Part shown: positions 26,118-35,083 of the stretch, piece by piece
How the letters are laid out: each line of letters opens with the position of its first letter
How positions within the stretch are numbered: the stretch's first letter is position 1
Source of the DNA: Bin55 sp965205545
Lineage (GTDB): Bacteria > Pseudomonadota > Gammaproteobacteria > Pseudomonadales > Azotimanducaceae
Assembly (NCBI GenBank): GCA_965205545.1
Contig: OZ242170.1
Coordinates: forward strand, 992,001-1,056,000
Length of the DNA: 64,000 nt
Reading direction: 5' to 3'
The notes under the pieces: model-generated
The model's input: only the letters and a program-made list of their open reading frames with translations
What the model was told of the DNA's origin: nothing
The model's database searches: none
Made by a program: the position numbers and the translations under genes

Positions 26118-27947
26118 ATGGATCGAACCCCTGTAATCTCCTATCGCCGCGACGGTAGCTTTCGTAGAGTCATGCGTAGCGTTGTGTTGGCATTCAAGTC
26201 CCTGATGTTTTGCTGGCTAGCAATCTGTTGGCAAGTTGCGGCATCTGCCGATGAAGACGAGATGTCCAGCGACCTTGCTATTGAAATAGAGCAAACGGCT
26301 AATCGAATACTAGAGGCCTCGACTTCAGACGAAATCGAAAAGGCGTTGCTGAGTAAGAGCACATATCTGCGACGGGCCGCCTTGCACCGTCTAGTCGCTT
26401 CAGCGGAAACCGACAAACTGTCGAATCTCTTCAAACAGAGCAAAGAATTCGCCGACGCGAGCATTCGCGACGAGTTGCAGCAAGTATCGCTTCGCAAGCT
26501 CGCACTACTCGATCCTCTTGAGTCATTGGGTCTGGCAGCAGAATTCCCGTCTCACCGAGAGAGAGTCTTCATTGAAATCGTTTTTCAGGAGTGGGCAGCA
26601 ACTGATTTGCAAGTGGCAATTGAACACGCACAAGAACTCTCACGTTTGAAGCGCAGCGCAGCGCTAACGGGCATTGTTCGAACACGACACGATTTGCCTG
26701 AGTCCGAACTCCGCGAGATTGGTCGCGTCCTAGGCGACGAGCAACTGGTATTGGAGATGCTCGCAAGCTCGATGTCTGGAATGCCCATAGACGACCATGG
26801 CGTTGCCTTGAACGATTTTGTGAACCGCCATGGTGCGGACGCGATGCTACTCAGCGAGCGGCAAACGGCGCTGCTGTCCCACATTGCCGAATCCTGGGTC
26901 GCACAGGGCAATGGAATCGAAGCAGTGGGAGAAATCTTCTCGACACTAGAAAACGATGCTAGCCGCATTTTCGTGATCCGCAATTTGGTCGAATCGATTG
27001 TTCATGAACAACCACAACTTGCATTCGAACTCGCATCCGTCGCGGGCGAGCTTAGTCGGCGAGTCGGCGTGCGTGTAATGGATCGAGTGATGGAGAATTG
27101 GGCGCGCATGGATGGGCCCCGAGCTCTCTCCGCCGCAACTTCTATCGACGATGACGTCACGCGATTACGCTATCAGCGGATCGCCGTTGGGGAGTGGGCG
27201 ACTGCAGATCCATCGTCACTACTAGCTATGGTAGACCGTCTCCCCGCACATTTGCGCGAGTACGGCCACGTAGAAGGACTAAAGGCCCTTGCTCTAACAA
27301 ATCCGGAAGCTGCAGCAGAGGCGCTGTCTGAAGTATCAGGCGAGAAAGCAAAAAAGGCTATTGCAATAGCAGTCGCTCGCGGCATAGCTGGGCGAGACCT
27401 TCGTGCAGGCGTGCATTGGCTCCAGTCTAATGCGGACCCCACTATTGTGGATTTCCAGCAAACTCTTTTCGAGATCATGATGAGAGAGGCGGTTCGAGTT
27501 GGAGATGTGAGACTGGCAATCAACGTAGCGCTTGAACAGCCCGATGTCTTCGACGTTGGATCGATAATTGAGGACGTCGCTGACCTCTATGGTTCGGATA
27601 GTGCTTTAAGCGAGTTACAGCACATTTCTGACCAGGAAGTGCGCAAAACTGCCTACGTTGGGATCGGAAGTGCCCTCATCCGTGAAGGCCGGTCATCTCA
27701 GGCTATTGAACTTGTTAGCGAGCAATCGATGGAGTACCAAGTCTCGTACTTCTACGGAATAGGAGGCCAATGGGCAGAATATGAGCCGCATGACCTGTTC
27801 GACAAGTTGGACGAGTTGCCCTCCGACGAAATCAAGCGAAATCTAAGTGTATCCTTGGCTGCAATCAGTGCATCTCAACTCACCAAAGAGCAAAAGGAGG
27901 TGCTAAGGAAAATTCTCCCGCGTACCTTTCAACAAATGCTGGATTAG
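26118..27947 (+). CDS. Large helical-repeat exported protein, second of a tandem pair
   Basis: This protein of about 609 aa is paralogous to its upstream neighbour throughout. It opens with a basic leader and a signal-like segment (SLMFCWLAICWQVAASADEDE), then helical repeats: FQEWAATDLQVAIEHAQEL, ENWARMDGPRALSAA, GEWATADPSSLLAMV and GGQWAEYEPHDLFDKL. Matching landmarks with the first copy include SLGLAAEFPSHRERVFIEIVF against LGLVVDLPKNHQKLLVEAVF. ATG 26172 would give a shorter, cleaner signal peptide. The two are probably co-transcribed and may act as a pair. Function unknown. Confidence 0.65.
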   Translation: MDRTPVISYRRDGSFRRVMRSVVLAFKSLMFCWLAICWQVAASADEDEMSSDLAIEIEQTANRILEASTSDEIEKALLSKSTYLRRAALHRLVASAETDKLSNLFKQSKEFADASIRDELQQVSLRKLALLDPLESLGLAAEFPSHRERVFIEIVFQEWAATDLQVAIEHAQELSRLKRSAALTGIVRTRHDLPESELREIGRVLGDEQLVLEMLASSMSGMPIDDHGVALNDFVNRHGADAMLLSERQTALLSHIAESWVAQGNGIEAVGEIFSTLENDASRIFVIRNLVESIVHEQPQLAFELASVAGELSRRVGVRVMDRVMENWARMDGPRALSAATSIDDDVTRLRYQRIAVGEWATADPSSLLAMVDRLPAHLREYGHVEGLKALALTNPEAAAEALSEVSGEKAKKAIAIAVARGIAGRDLRAGVHWLQSNADPTIVDFQQTLFEIMMREAVRVGDVRLAINVALEQPDVFDVGSIIEDVADLYGSDSALSELQHISDQEVRKTAYVGIGSALIREGRSSQAIELVSEQSMEYQVSYFYGIGGQWAEYEPHDLFDKLDELPSDEIKRNLSVSLAAISASQLTKEQKEVLRKILPRTFQQMLD

Positions 27948-28203
27948 CCAGATGAGGTTGTAGAAGCGGAGAGACAGGACTAATTGGCGTCGCGATCTGC
28001 CGGTCAGTGCACAAACGGCCATTTGTGACTGTAGGGTGCTGCTGTTTTCGAGACCTGATCCAGTTTCAATGTGAGTATGGTCGCAAGTCGCACATCCACA
28101 AAATTTCGCTGAGAGCGCACGTTGCGTTGTTGATATGTAGATGAGTCTGCACACCAATTTCGTCCCTTAAAATGATTGACCAATCATCTCGTGCGGTCCT
28201 CCT

Positions 28204-28629
28204 ATGACCAGTGAACTGCTCAGATTCGACCATATTCATTTGATCAGTGAAAATCCAGTCGAAGCTGCACGATGGTATGTTGATGTGCTTGGTGGGTCAA
28301 TCCAGGCACATTATGAACTGCGCAAGGCTCCGCAAATCAACGTTAAGGTTGGCAGCGCGACTCTGCTCATTCGTGGCAAAAGGCCAGGCGAAACACCGAA
28401 AGAACGCTCGCCTATGCAAGAGTTTGACGACTACTCGAGCCACAATGTCTGGGGAACAGATCACTTTGGCTTTACCTACCACGGGGATCTTGAACAGTTC
28501 TGTGAGGAGATCAAATCCAAAGGCGCCGAGCTTCTAGTCGAGCCCTGGGAATTTAGCCCAGGTTCACTTATCTGTTACCTGCGTGGTCCTGATGGAGTGA
28601 GCATCGAACTTGTCCAAGCCAAAGATTGA
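28204..28629 (+). CDS. VOC family (glyoxalase/bleomycin-resistance fold) protein
   Basis: This 141-aa protein has the paired beta-alpha-beta-beta-beta units of the vicinal oxygen chelate superfamily. It opens RFDHIHLISENPVEAARWYVDVLGG, with a central TDHFGFTYHGDLEQFCEEIKSKGAELL and the closing YLRGPDGVSIELVQ. The metal-ligand positions (His near the start, the central His, the final Glu) are present. It could be a lyase, isomerase or dioxygenase; the substrate is unknown. Confidence 0.82.
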   Translation: MTSELLRFDHIHLISENPVEAARWYVDVLGGSIQAHYELRKAPQINVKVGSATLLIRGKRPGETPKERSPMQEFDDYSSHNVWGTDHFGFTYHGDLEQFCEEIKSKGAELLVEPWEFSPGSLICYLRGPDGVSIELVQAKD

Positions 28630-28695
28630 CGAGGTGCGTAGTGCAATATTCACGCCACGTCAACGTTTCCACTTCGCACGACCGGCAAGCTTGAC

Positions 28696-29469
28696 GTGAA
28701 GGCATCGGATTCGTTTCAGTTTGGCGAGTTTCTATTGGTGATCTTTGGGTCCAAGGAATTCATTGCGGCTGCAATACTCGTAGTGGGATTCGCCGTCGCG
28801 CTGGTTGTCCGTATTGTGCTGGTGCGTCTGAGCGATCGCATAGGAGAGCGAGGCGAAGGTTACTTCAAGAGCTTCGAGCTTGCTTTTCGACGAGCGGGAC
28901 CCATTGCCTTTTGGACGATCCTCATCGTATCCGTTCTTTGGTCATTCCAAGTGTTGGAAATCGCGCGCGAATGGGAGTTCTACACATTGATCTCCGACCA
29001 AGTGCCTCGGATCGTTTTGGCCATAGCCATTGTGCTATTGGCACACTTTCTGGGCATTGCCGTGCGCGACATCGTACGCAGAACGATTCACGACACTCGA
29101 ATCGCACGCCCATCGGGAACGATTGCTTACATCGTGGTATTGCTGACTGGTTTGATTGTCGCGTTCCAGCAATTTGGAATCGATATTTCCGTTGTTGGGA
29201 TAGGGATGCTGGTAGTGGCCGGCGCATTCCTGGTGACTCTAGGACTTTCCTTTGCAGTCGGCGCTCAACATCACATCGCAAATCTGATCGCTCGGCAGGA
29301 ATTGACTCGCTTGAACGTCGGAGATCGCATTCGGATCGACGACGTGGAAGGGACCGTGGCAGACATCCAACGTACGCGAGTAATTCTCGTCACCAATGAG
29401 GGAACCGCTTCCGTTCCTGCCGCACGATTCTCTCAGTCCATCGCAGAGGTTCTTTCAGAGACCAAGTAA
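28696..29469 (+). CDS. MscS-like small mechanosensitive channel protein
   Basis: This is an inner-membrane protein of 257 aa with about five hydrophobic segments. A glycine/alanine-rich pore-like helix (GIGMLVVAGAFLVTLGLSFAVGAQHHIANLI) is followed by a beta domain with LNVGDRIRIDDVEGTVADIQRTRVILVTNEG, as in MscS. The start is GTG 28696. Its stop overlaps the next ATG (TAATG), so it is coupled to two MgtE-related genes. It may relieve osmotic stress or move ions alongside them. Confidence 0.82.
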   Translation: MKASDSFQFGEFLLVIFGSKEFIAAAILVVGFAVALVVRIVLVRLSDRIGERGEGYFKSFELAFRRAGPIAFWTILIVSVLWSFQVLEIAREWEFYTLISDQVPRIVLAIAIVLLAHFLGIAVRDIVRRTIHDTRIARPSGTIAYIVVLLTGLIVAFQQFGIDISVVGIGMLVVAGAFLVTLGLSFAVGAQHHIANLIARQELTRLNVGDRIRIDDVEGTVADIQRTRVILVTNEGTASVPAARFSQSIAEVLSETK

Positions 29470-30311
29470 TGGCTGGCCAAATGAGCATAGACCCGTCGAC
29501 CCTTAATCTTGAAGCGCCTAGTTTGGTGTCACAATTTGCGCTAAAGCACCCAAGTGAATTCGCCCGAGTCCTGTCGCATTGCGACTCTGTCGAGGCTAGA
29601 ACAATTCTTCAGTCGCTTCCAGAAGCGTCCATGATTCCTGTTGCCGCCCACCTGACGCAAGACATCGCTCGAGTCTTTCTTCAAGAACAGGAACGGGACC
29701 AGGTGGTAGCGTGGTTGCACGACGCGACCATGGACGATGCTATGCGACTAATCCAGCGCTTGCCGGCCCAGGAACGTGCGGAACTCGTCTCACGAATCCC
29801 CAATGCACGCAGAAAACGGGTGCTCAACAGGTCGCTTGCATCGGGAAAGGATTCCGTGGGAGAACTCGCCGACAAGGACTTTCTTTGGTTTGCCGCATCG
29901 ACACGGATTGATCAAGTACGCGCCGAAATCAAGAAGTCTAGCGACCGAGATGCCATAGAGTCAGCCATTGTCGTGAATGACGACGATACCGTCGTGGGAT
30001 TGCTTGACTACGTAAGCTTGACCCAAGCTGCCGACGATGCGCTGGTGCGCACCTGCGCTATACACACAACACTCATTCCTATTCACGCTCGACCCCAAGC
30101 AGTACTCTACTTGGAGGACTGGCATCGAGTGAACCGCCTTCCTGTAGTCGACCACGAATCTATGCCGGTAGGTGTGCTCCGGTGGGGACAGATCGCCGAG
30201 ATGGAAACTGTAGTCGATGAAACTGAAGCGAAGGATCAAGGCATCTTTTACGAAATTCTCGACACTATGATCGAACTAGGTCGAGACATGCTCACGGCAC
30301 AAGGTAGGTAG
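29469..30311 (+). CDS. MgtE N-domain/CBS domain protein without a membrane part
   Basis: This 280-aa soluble protein has the MgtE intracellular N-domain superhelix (EFARVLSHCDSVEARTILQSLP..., WLHDATMDDAMRLIQRLPAQERAELVSRIP) and a CBS-like region (SAIVVNDDDTVVGLLDYVSL, VNRLPVVDHESMPVGVLRWGQI). It ends without transmembrane helices. It resembles the cytosolic Mg2+ sensor of MgtE as a free protein. It sits between the MscS-like gene (1-nt overlap) and a complete MgtE, suggesting it regulates one or both. A separate regulatory subunit is inference. Confidence 0.78.
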   Translation: MAGQMSIDPSTLNLEAPSLVSQFALKHPSEFARVLSHCDSVEARTILQSLPEASMIPVAAHLTQDIARVFLQEQERDQVVAWLHDATMDDAMRLIQRLPAQERAELVSRIPNARRKRVLNRSLASGKDSVGELADKDFLWFAASTRIDQVRAEIKKSSDRDAIESAIVVNDDDTVVGLLDYVSLTQAADDALVRTCAIHTTLIPIHARPQAVLYLEDWHRVNRLPVVDHESMPVGVLRWGQIAEMETVVDETEAKDQGIFYEILDTMIELGRDMLTAQGR

Positions 30312-30318
30312 CAGTCGC

Positions 30319-31626
30319 ATGACACTCGCCGCCCTTGCAACGCTTCGGCAACACTACGTAGAGTTCTTTCCAGCGGAAGCTGGACAGTTTCTGCAATCGT
30401 TGTCTGATGATCAGTTAGTCGAAGAGACATCGGGGCTACATAGCCGATCATTCGAAGACGTGATCGATTTGCTCCCGCCTGTTCAATCGGTTTCGTTGTT
30501 TGATAACACCTCAACCGAAATCCAGCAAGAGTTTCTGGTTCATGCCCCGCCTCGGCTACTTCTAAAGGTGCTCTTGTCGAGCGACGAAGAGCGTCGCGAC
30601 AAGTGGCTGGAACCACTTCGCGAAGCTGAACGGCAGGAAGTAACGCGATTGCTCCAATTTCCGCCCAATTCAGTTGCTACCTTCATGGAATCTTCAATAG
30701 GTAGCATTCACCTGGGCATGAGTGTCGATGAGGCATTGCATCAAATTCGGGTGGAAGCCACCGAGCAGGATTCATTTGCCTTTGTCACCGATGAAAACAA
30801 CTGCTTTGTGGGTCGTGTGTCAATGCAGGACCTGGCATTGGCTAATGGAAGCACCCCGATCAGAGAACTCATGGATGAAACCGAAATCGCCTTGGCGGTT
30901 CGCGTGTCCGATCCCTACGAATCCGTAGCCGAGCTGATAGATGATCGCGAAATAGATGCGTTGCCGGTTGTCGATGACCAGCAAAGACTGCTAGGTGTTG
31001 TCCGGCACGAACAGCTTCGCGACGTTGTGGAGTCTGACGCACAAGCCGATCTTCAACGCATGGTTGGCGTCAGCGTAGAGGAACACGCACTGTCATCCGG
31101 TACGTTGTCCATACGACATAGGTTCCCTTGGTTGTTTATCAATCTCTTCACCGCTTTTCTTGCTGCAGCGGTTGTTGGCCTCTTTGAAAACCTAATCGCA
31201 CAATTCACAGCGCTTGCCGTCCTGCTGCCGGTGGTGGCGGGACAAAGCGGCAACGCGGGGTCGCAAGCGATGGCTGTCGCCATTCGAGGTCTTGCTTTGC
31301 GCGAAATAAGCATTCGCCAATGGTTCAAGCTATCCAGCAAAGAACTGTTTGTCGGCATCGCCAACGGGTTCCTGATAGCTCTTGTATGTGCTGGCGCGGT
31401 CTTCCTTTGGAGCGGCCAGTCGATTGGCTTAACCATAATCATTGCGCTTGCCATGGTGATTTCAATGGCTGTTGCAGGGGTTGCAGGGGCGCTTGTGCCA
31501 ATGCTGCTCAGTCGATTTGGTCAAGATCCCGCAACTGCGTCGTCCATTATCTTGACGACCATCACTGATGTTGTGGGATTCTTTGTGTTTTTGGGTATTG
31601 CTCTGTTGCTGGCGGGCTTGATATAG
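30319..31626 (+). CDS. mgtE: Magnesium transporter MgtE
   Basis: This 435-aa MgtE-family Mg2+ channel/transporter has an N-domain (residues about 1-130), two CBS domains (about 135-250, with FVTDENNCFVGRVSMQDL and ALPVVDDQQRLLGVVRHEQL) and a five-helix membrane domain. The pore signature AVLLPVVAGQSGNAGSQAMAVAIRG and the C-terminal TTITDVVGFFVFLGIALLL are present. It is the last gene of the MscS-like/MgtE-N/MgtE operon, seven bases after the previous stop. Confidence 0.93.
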   Translation: MTLAALATLRQHYVEFFPAEAGQFLQSLSDDQLVEETSGLHSRSFEDVIDLLPPVQSVSLFDNTSTEIQQEFLVHAPPRLLLKVLLSSDEERRDKWLEPLREAERQEVTRLLQFPPNSVATFMESSIGSIHLGMSVDEALHQIRVEATEQDSFAFVTDENNCFVGRVSMQDLALANGSTPIRELMDETEIALAVRVSDPYESVAELIDDREIDALPVVDDQQRLLGVVRHEQLRDVVESDAQADLQRMVGVSVEEHALSSGTLSIRHRFPWLFINLFTAFLAAAVVGLFENLIAQFTALAVLLPVVAGQSGNAGSQAMAVAIRGLALREISIRQWFKLSSKELFVGIANGFLIALVCAGAVFLWSGQSIGLTIIIALAMVISMAVAGVAGALVPMLLSRFGQDPATASSIILTTITDVVGFFVFLGIALLLAGLI

Positions 31627-31706
31627 CAACAGGGAATTCGCCTTGCATTGAAATTTCGATTCGGATCACACTAATTTGCCGAACGAGATTCAGAACTGTG
31701 AAGGGA

Positions 31707-31782
31707 TGGTGGAGCCAGGGGGGATCGAACCCCCGACCTCGACAATGCCATTGTCGCGCTCTCCCAGCTGAGCTATGGCCCC
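31707..31782 (-). tRNA. tRNA-Ala (anticodon GGC)
   Basis: The reverse strand gives a 76-nt cloverleaf beginning GGGGCCATAGCTCAGC and ending GGCTCCACCA, with the anticodon GGC (31747-31749) in loop ATGGCAT between CGACA/TGTCG arms and a standard GGTTCGATCCC T-arm. CCA is encoded. It lies 57 bases downstream of gltX on the same strand; in E. coli the GGC alanine tRNAs also lie next to gltX. Confidence 0.97.
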
Positions 31783-31839
31783 TAGTTTCCTATCATTCTA
31801 CCCAACGAATAGACGACTAAATCGGCCCAAGGTTCCCAC

Positions 31840-33324
31840 TCACTCCCGGCTCAAACCTTGCCATTCCCTATCCAGTATCTTGCGCTGTTTCTTCGATATC
31901 CCACCAAGAGTTTGAATGGCGGAACGCAATCGAATTCTTGTCACATCGCTTCCCAAGAGCACGAGAGAGTCGAACAATGGCAGCGCTACCGATCTGCCTG
32001 CTATGGCCACGAATAGGGGAAACAGAAAGTCGCGAAATTTCAAATCCATGGCTTCCGACAGAGTCTTGAGCGCACTGTAGAGCGCGTCTCTATCCCATTC
32101 TTCGAGGCTCTCGAACCTACGGTCCACGAAGTCAAGAATCCTGAGACAGTCTTGTTGCGAGACTGACTTGTGATCGAACTGTTGACTATCCAAGGCAATG
32201 CGGTCTCCCAGAATGTAGTCCGCTTGGCGAAAAAGGTCGTCGAACCTCTCCGAACGTTCCTGGACCAGAGTTAAAAGTGCATCAAGTCGATCTTCACCGA
32301 ATGCCCAATCGAAGATGCGTCGTTTGAGTTCGTCATGGCTCAGTTCCCGAATGTACAGGCCGTTTAACCAGCTCAGTTTCTCTGTGTCAAACACGGGCCC
32401 CCGCGAAGATAGCCGGTTTGGATCGAAATTGGCATAGAACTCTTCGAGCGAGAACTTCTCCTTTTCCTCCGGCATTGACCAGCCCATCGTAGCTAGGTAG
32501 TTGAGCAAAGCTTCCGGAAGATATCCGCAACGACGGTAGTAGTTGATGGAGGTCGCATTCCTGCGCTTTGACATCTTGGATTGGTCCACATTGCGCAGCA
32601 ACGGCAAGTGGTAGTGCTGCGGCATTTCCCAATCGAAGTACTTGTACACGAGCTGGTGCTTTGGATAGGAACTGATCCACTCCTCGCCCCGAAAAACGTG
32701 ACTGACTTCCATCAAGTGGTCGTCCACGGTGGAGGCAAAGTGATACGTTGGAAATCCGTCGGACTTGATGAGCACCTGCATATCCACTTGGCCCCAAGGG
32801 ATTTCGATTTCACCTCGCACGCCGTCGGTGAATTGGCATATTCCTTCATCGGGCACTCGAAGACGTATGACATGCGGGACGCCTTGTTCCAATCTTTCTT
32901 CAACTTCCGATTCGCTCAATGAGAGGCAAAGCCCATCGTATTTGGGTACTTTGCCTTCCTGCATTTGCTGCTTGCGCACCTGATCCAGTCGTTCTTTGGT
33001 ACAAAAGCAATGGAACGCCCCTTCGAGATCACATAGTTGATGAATGTGTTGCTCGTATATGGAAGTTCTTTCACTTTGACGATAAGGTCCCTTTGGGCCA
33101 CCAACGATGGGACCTTCATCCCAATCCAGACCCAACCACTGGAGAGCCTCGAGTATGGCTGACTCCGATGCGTCGCTCGAGCGAGCCTTGTCGGTATCTT
33201 CAATCCTAAGTATGAACTGCCCGCCGTGTTGGTGAGCAAATGCCCGATTGAACAACGCTGCATAGGCGCTGCCTAGGTGCGGGTCACCTGTGGGCGACGG
33301 AGCTAGACGGGTACGTACAACCAT
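31840..33324 (-). CDS. gltX: Glutamyl-tRNA synthetase
   Basis: This 494-aa class I aminoacyl-tRNA synthetase charges tRNA-Glu. The N-terminal RTRLAPSPTGDPHLGSAYAAL carries the HIGH-equivalent as PHLG. RIEDTDKARS follows, and the KMSKR loop appears as SKMSKRRNATS near residue 250. The anticodon-binding C-terminal domain is complete. Length is usual for bacterial GluRS. It is followed by tRNA-Ala(GGC). Confidence 0.96.
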   Translation of the reverse strand: MVVRTRLAPSPTGDPHLGSAYAALFNRAFAHQHGGQFILRIEDTDKARSSDASESAILEALQWLGLDWDEGPIVGGPKGPYRQSERTSIYEQHIHQLCDLEGAFHCFCTKERLDQVRKQQMQEGKVPKYDGLCLSLSESEVEERLEQGVPHVIRLRVPDEGICQFTDGVRGEIEIPWGQVDMQVLIKSDGFPTYHFASTVDDHLMEVSHVFRGEEWISSYPKHQLVYKYFDWEMPQHYHLPLLRNVDQSKMSKRRNATSINYYRRCGYLPEALLNYLATMGWSMPEEKEKFSLEEFYANFDPNRLSSRGPVFDTEKLSWLNGLYIRELSHDELKRRIFDWAFGEDRLDALLTLVQERSERFDDLFRQADYILGDRIALDSQQFDHKSVSQQDCLRILDFVDRRFESLEEWDRDALYSALKTLSEAMDLKFRDFLFPLFVAIAGRSVALPLFDSLVLLGSDVTRIRLRSAIQTLGGISKKQRKILDREWQGLSRE

Positions 33325-33492
33325 GTTTGGAGTTCAACTAGTAGACAAATAGCATACGGTCACTGCAGACGTGCAGGATACTCAAACGATCGCTGCTTCC
33401 AATCCGAATGCTTCACAAAGGTGAAGCAATTAGAGCTAATACGGACTAGTAAGTTTGTGCTTGCCTAGAGAAAGAGCGAGATTATTGACTCT

Positions 33493-34404
33493 CTACATTA
33501 GGCCGACGGGACGGGAGACGCTGTCAAAATCGGCTACGGCCGCACCATCAGAGTTGACCACACTCCATGCCTCGGGTGTTCGCAAAACGGCTCGTACAAG
33601 CCGATTGTTCAAGGCGTGACCAGATTTGTATCCCTCAAACTCGCCTAGGACCGGCATGCCTAACAGATAAAGGTCACCGATGGCATCAAGAATCTTGTGC
33701 TTTACGAATTCATCCGGATAGCGTAGTCCTTCCGGATTCAGGATATTTGCATCATCGATTCCCACGGCGTTGTCCAAGCTTGAACCTAGACACCGGTTCA
33801 CGGACTGAGCCATTTCCAGCTCACGCACCAACCCAAAGGACCTTGCGCGGCTCACTTCATCGACGTAGGAGGTCTTGGAAAAGTCAATCTCGACATACTT
33901 GGGGCAACGATTGAACACAGGGTGGTTGTACACATAGGAATAGCAGACTTTGAATCCATCGAATGGACGAAGGGACGCCACCGCGTCCCCTTGAGTAACC
34001 GTAACTTCACGTTCGAGCTTCAAGTATCTCCGCGGCGCCGAACATTGACGCGTGCCTACCGTCTCTATCAAATCGACGAATTGGCCAGCGCTGCCATCCA
34101 GAATTGGTACCTCTTCCCCTCCCACATGAACAATGACATTGTCAATGTCCATGCCCCAGAGGGCAGACATGAGGTGTTCGATTGTAGAAATCTCTACGTC
34201 GTTGTATGCGATACTAGTGGAGAGCGTGGTGTCCGAAACATGCCATCCCGATGCTCGGATGAAGGTGTTGGGAAATTCGTCGCGTACAAATTGGATTCCG
34301 AAGTTTGCCGCCGCAGGTCGCAAGGAAACTCTAGCCCGTTTACCGGTATGAACACCAATTCCGATAGCGTTAACGGGCTTGACAATTGTACGTTGCAGCA
34401 GCAT
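33493..34404 (-). CDS. lpxC: UDP-3-O-acyl-N-acetylglucosamine deacetylase
   Basis: This is the zinc deacetylase of the committed step in lipid A synthesis, 303 aa. Family motifs are GIGVHTGKRARVSLRPA, TIEHLMSALWG (zinc His), KHKILDAIGDLYLLG (zinc His and Asp) and SGHALNNRLVRAVL (catalytic His). It marks the organism as Gram-negative with an LPS outer membrane. It is not beside ftsZ/secA in this window, unlike many gammaproteobacteria. Confidence 0.96.
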   Translation of the reverse strand: MLLQRTIVKPVNAIGIGVHTGKRARVSLRPAAANFGIQFVRDEFPNTFIRASGWHVSDTTLSTSIAYNDVEISTIEHLMSALWGMDIDNVIVHVGGEEVPILDGSAGQFVDLIETVGTRQCSAPRRYLKLEREVTVTQGDAVASLRPFDGFKVCYSYVYNHPVFNRCPKYVEIDFSKTSYVDEVSRARSFGLVRELEMAQSVNRCLGSSLDNAVGIDDANILNPEGLRYPDEFVKHKILDAIGDLYLLGMPVLGEFEGYKSGHALNNRLVRAVLRTPEAWSVVNSDGAAVADFDSVSRPVGLM

Positions 34405-34533
34405 GCGACCGATACCTTTGTAATTCCGTGCGTACTATAAACGAAAACGCCCAGAAAATGAAGAAAAAATGAAGCCTTTATGAATACTGTCCACTTTACA
34501 GCCCCATTTTACAGGATTTCTTGGTAAACGCAA

Positions 34534-34995
34534 TTGTTAGACCGACTCCGAGAGCTGTTTTCCCAAGGCAACCAAGGCGAATTGGAAGCGGCGGCCGAAT
34601 CCACAAAGCATGAGATTGTGCCTCTGGCAGCAGCCATGATACTACTTGAGGTGGCGTGGGCCGACCACAACCTTGAGCAGCACGAGCTCGATCTCATAAG
34701 AAATTCTCTCCTAGCACTCTATGGCATTAGCTCCGACAAGGCAAACGCAATTGTTAGTCGTGCACAACTTGAACACAAGACGAACACCAGCATGTACCCT
34801 TTCACGCGCCAACTCAACGAGAGTTTGTCCATTGAGGAACGAAAAGAGCTACTAATGCACCTGTGGCGCATGAATGCATTCGACGGTTCGCCGTTCCACT
34901 ATGAGGAAAGCGTGATTCGGACGACAGCTGAACTCCTAAACCTGCGACACTCAGAATTCATTGAAGCCAAATTGAGGGCGCAAGATCATTCCTAA
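34534..34995 (+). CDS. TerB-family (tellurite resistance-like) protein
   Basis: This 153-aa all-helical protein matches the COG4103/TerB-like pattern. It has VPLAAAMILLEVAWADHNLEQHELDLIRNSLLALYGI and the second repeat SIEERKELLMHLWRMNAFDGSPFHYEESVIRTTAELL, with acidic residues (D/E) at the metal-binding positions of each half. The start appears to be TTG 34534. Its role in this clade is unknown; single TerB proteins are usually not linked to real tellurite resistance. Confidence 0.78.
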   Translation: MLDRLRELFSQGNQGELEAAAESTKHEIVPLAAAMILLEVAWADHNLEQHELDLIRNSLLALYGISSDKANAIVSRAQLEHKTNTSMYPFTRQLNESLSIEERKELLMHLWRMNAFDGSPFHYEESVIRTTAELLNLRHSEFIEAKLRAQDHS

Positions 34996-35083
34996 CTTGG
35001 CTGGCGCGCGAGCAAGTTTGTGCCTGTGCTAATGTATGCCGCCCTAAACACGGCATAGATCATCGACTGAAAGGGAGACTCGA

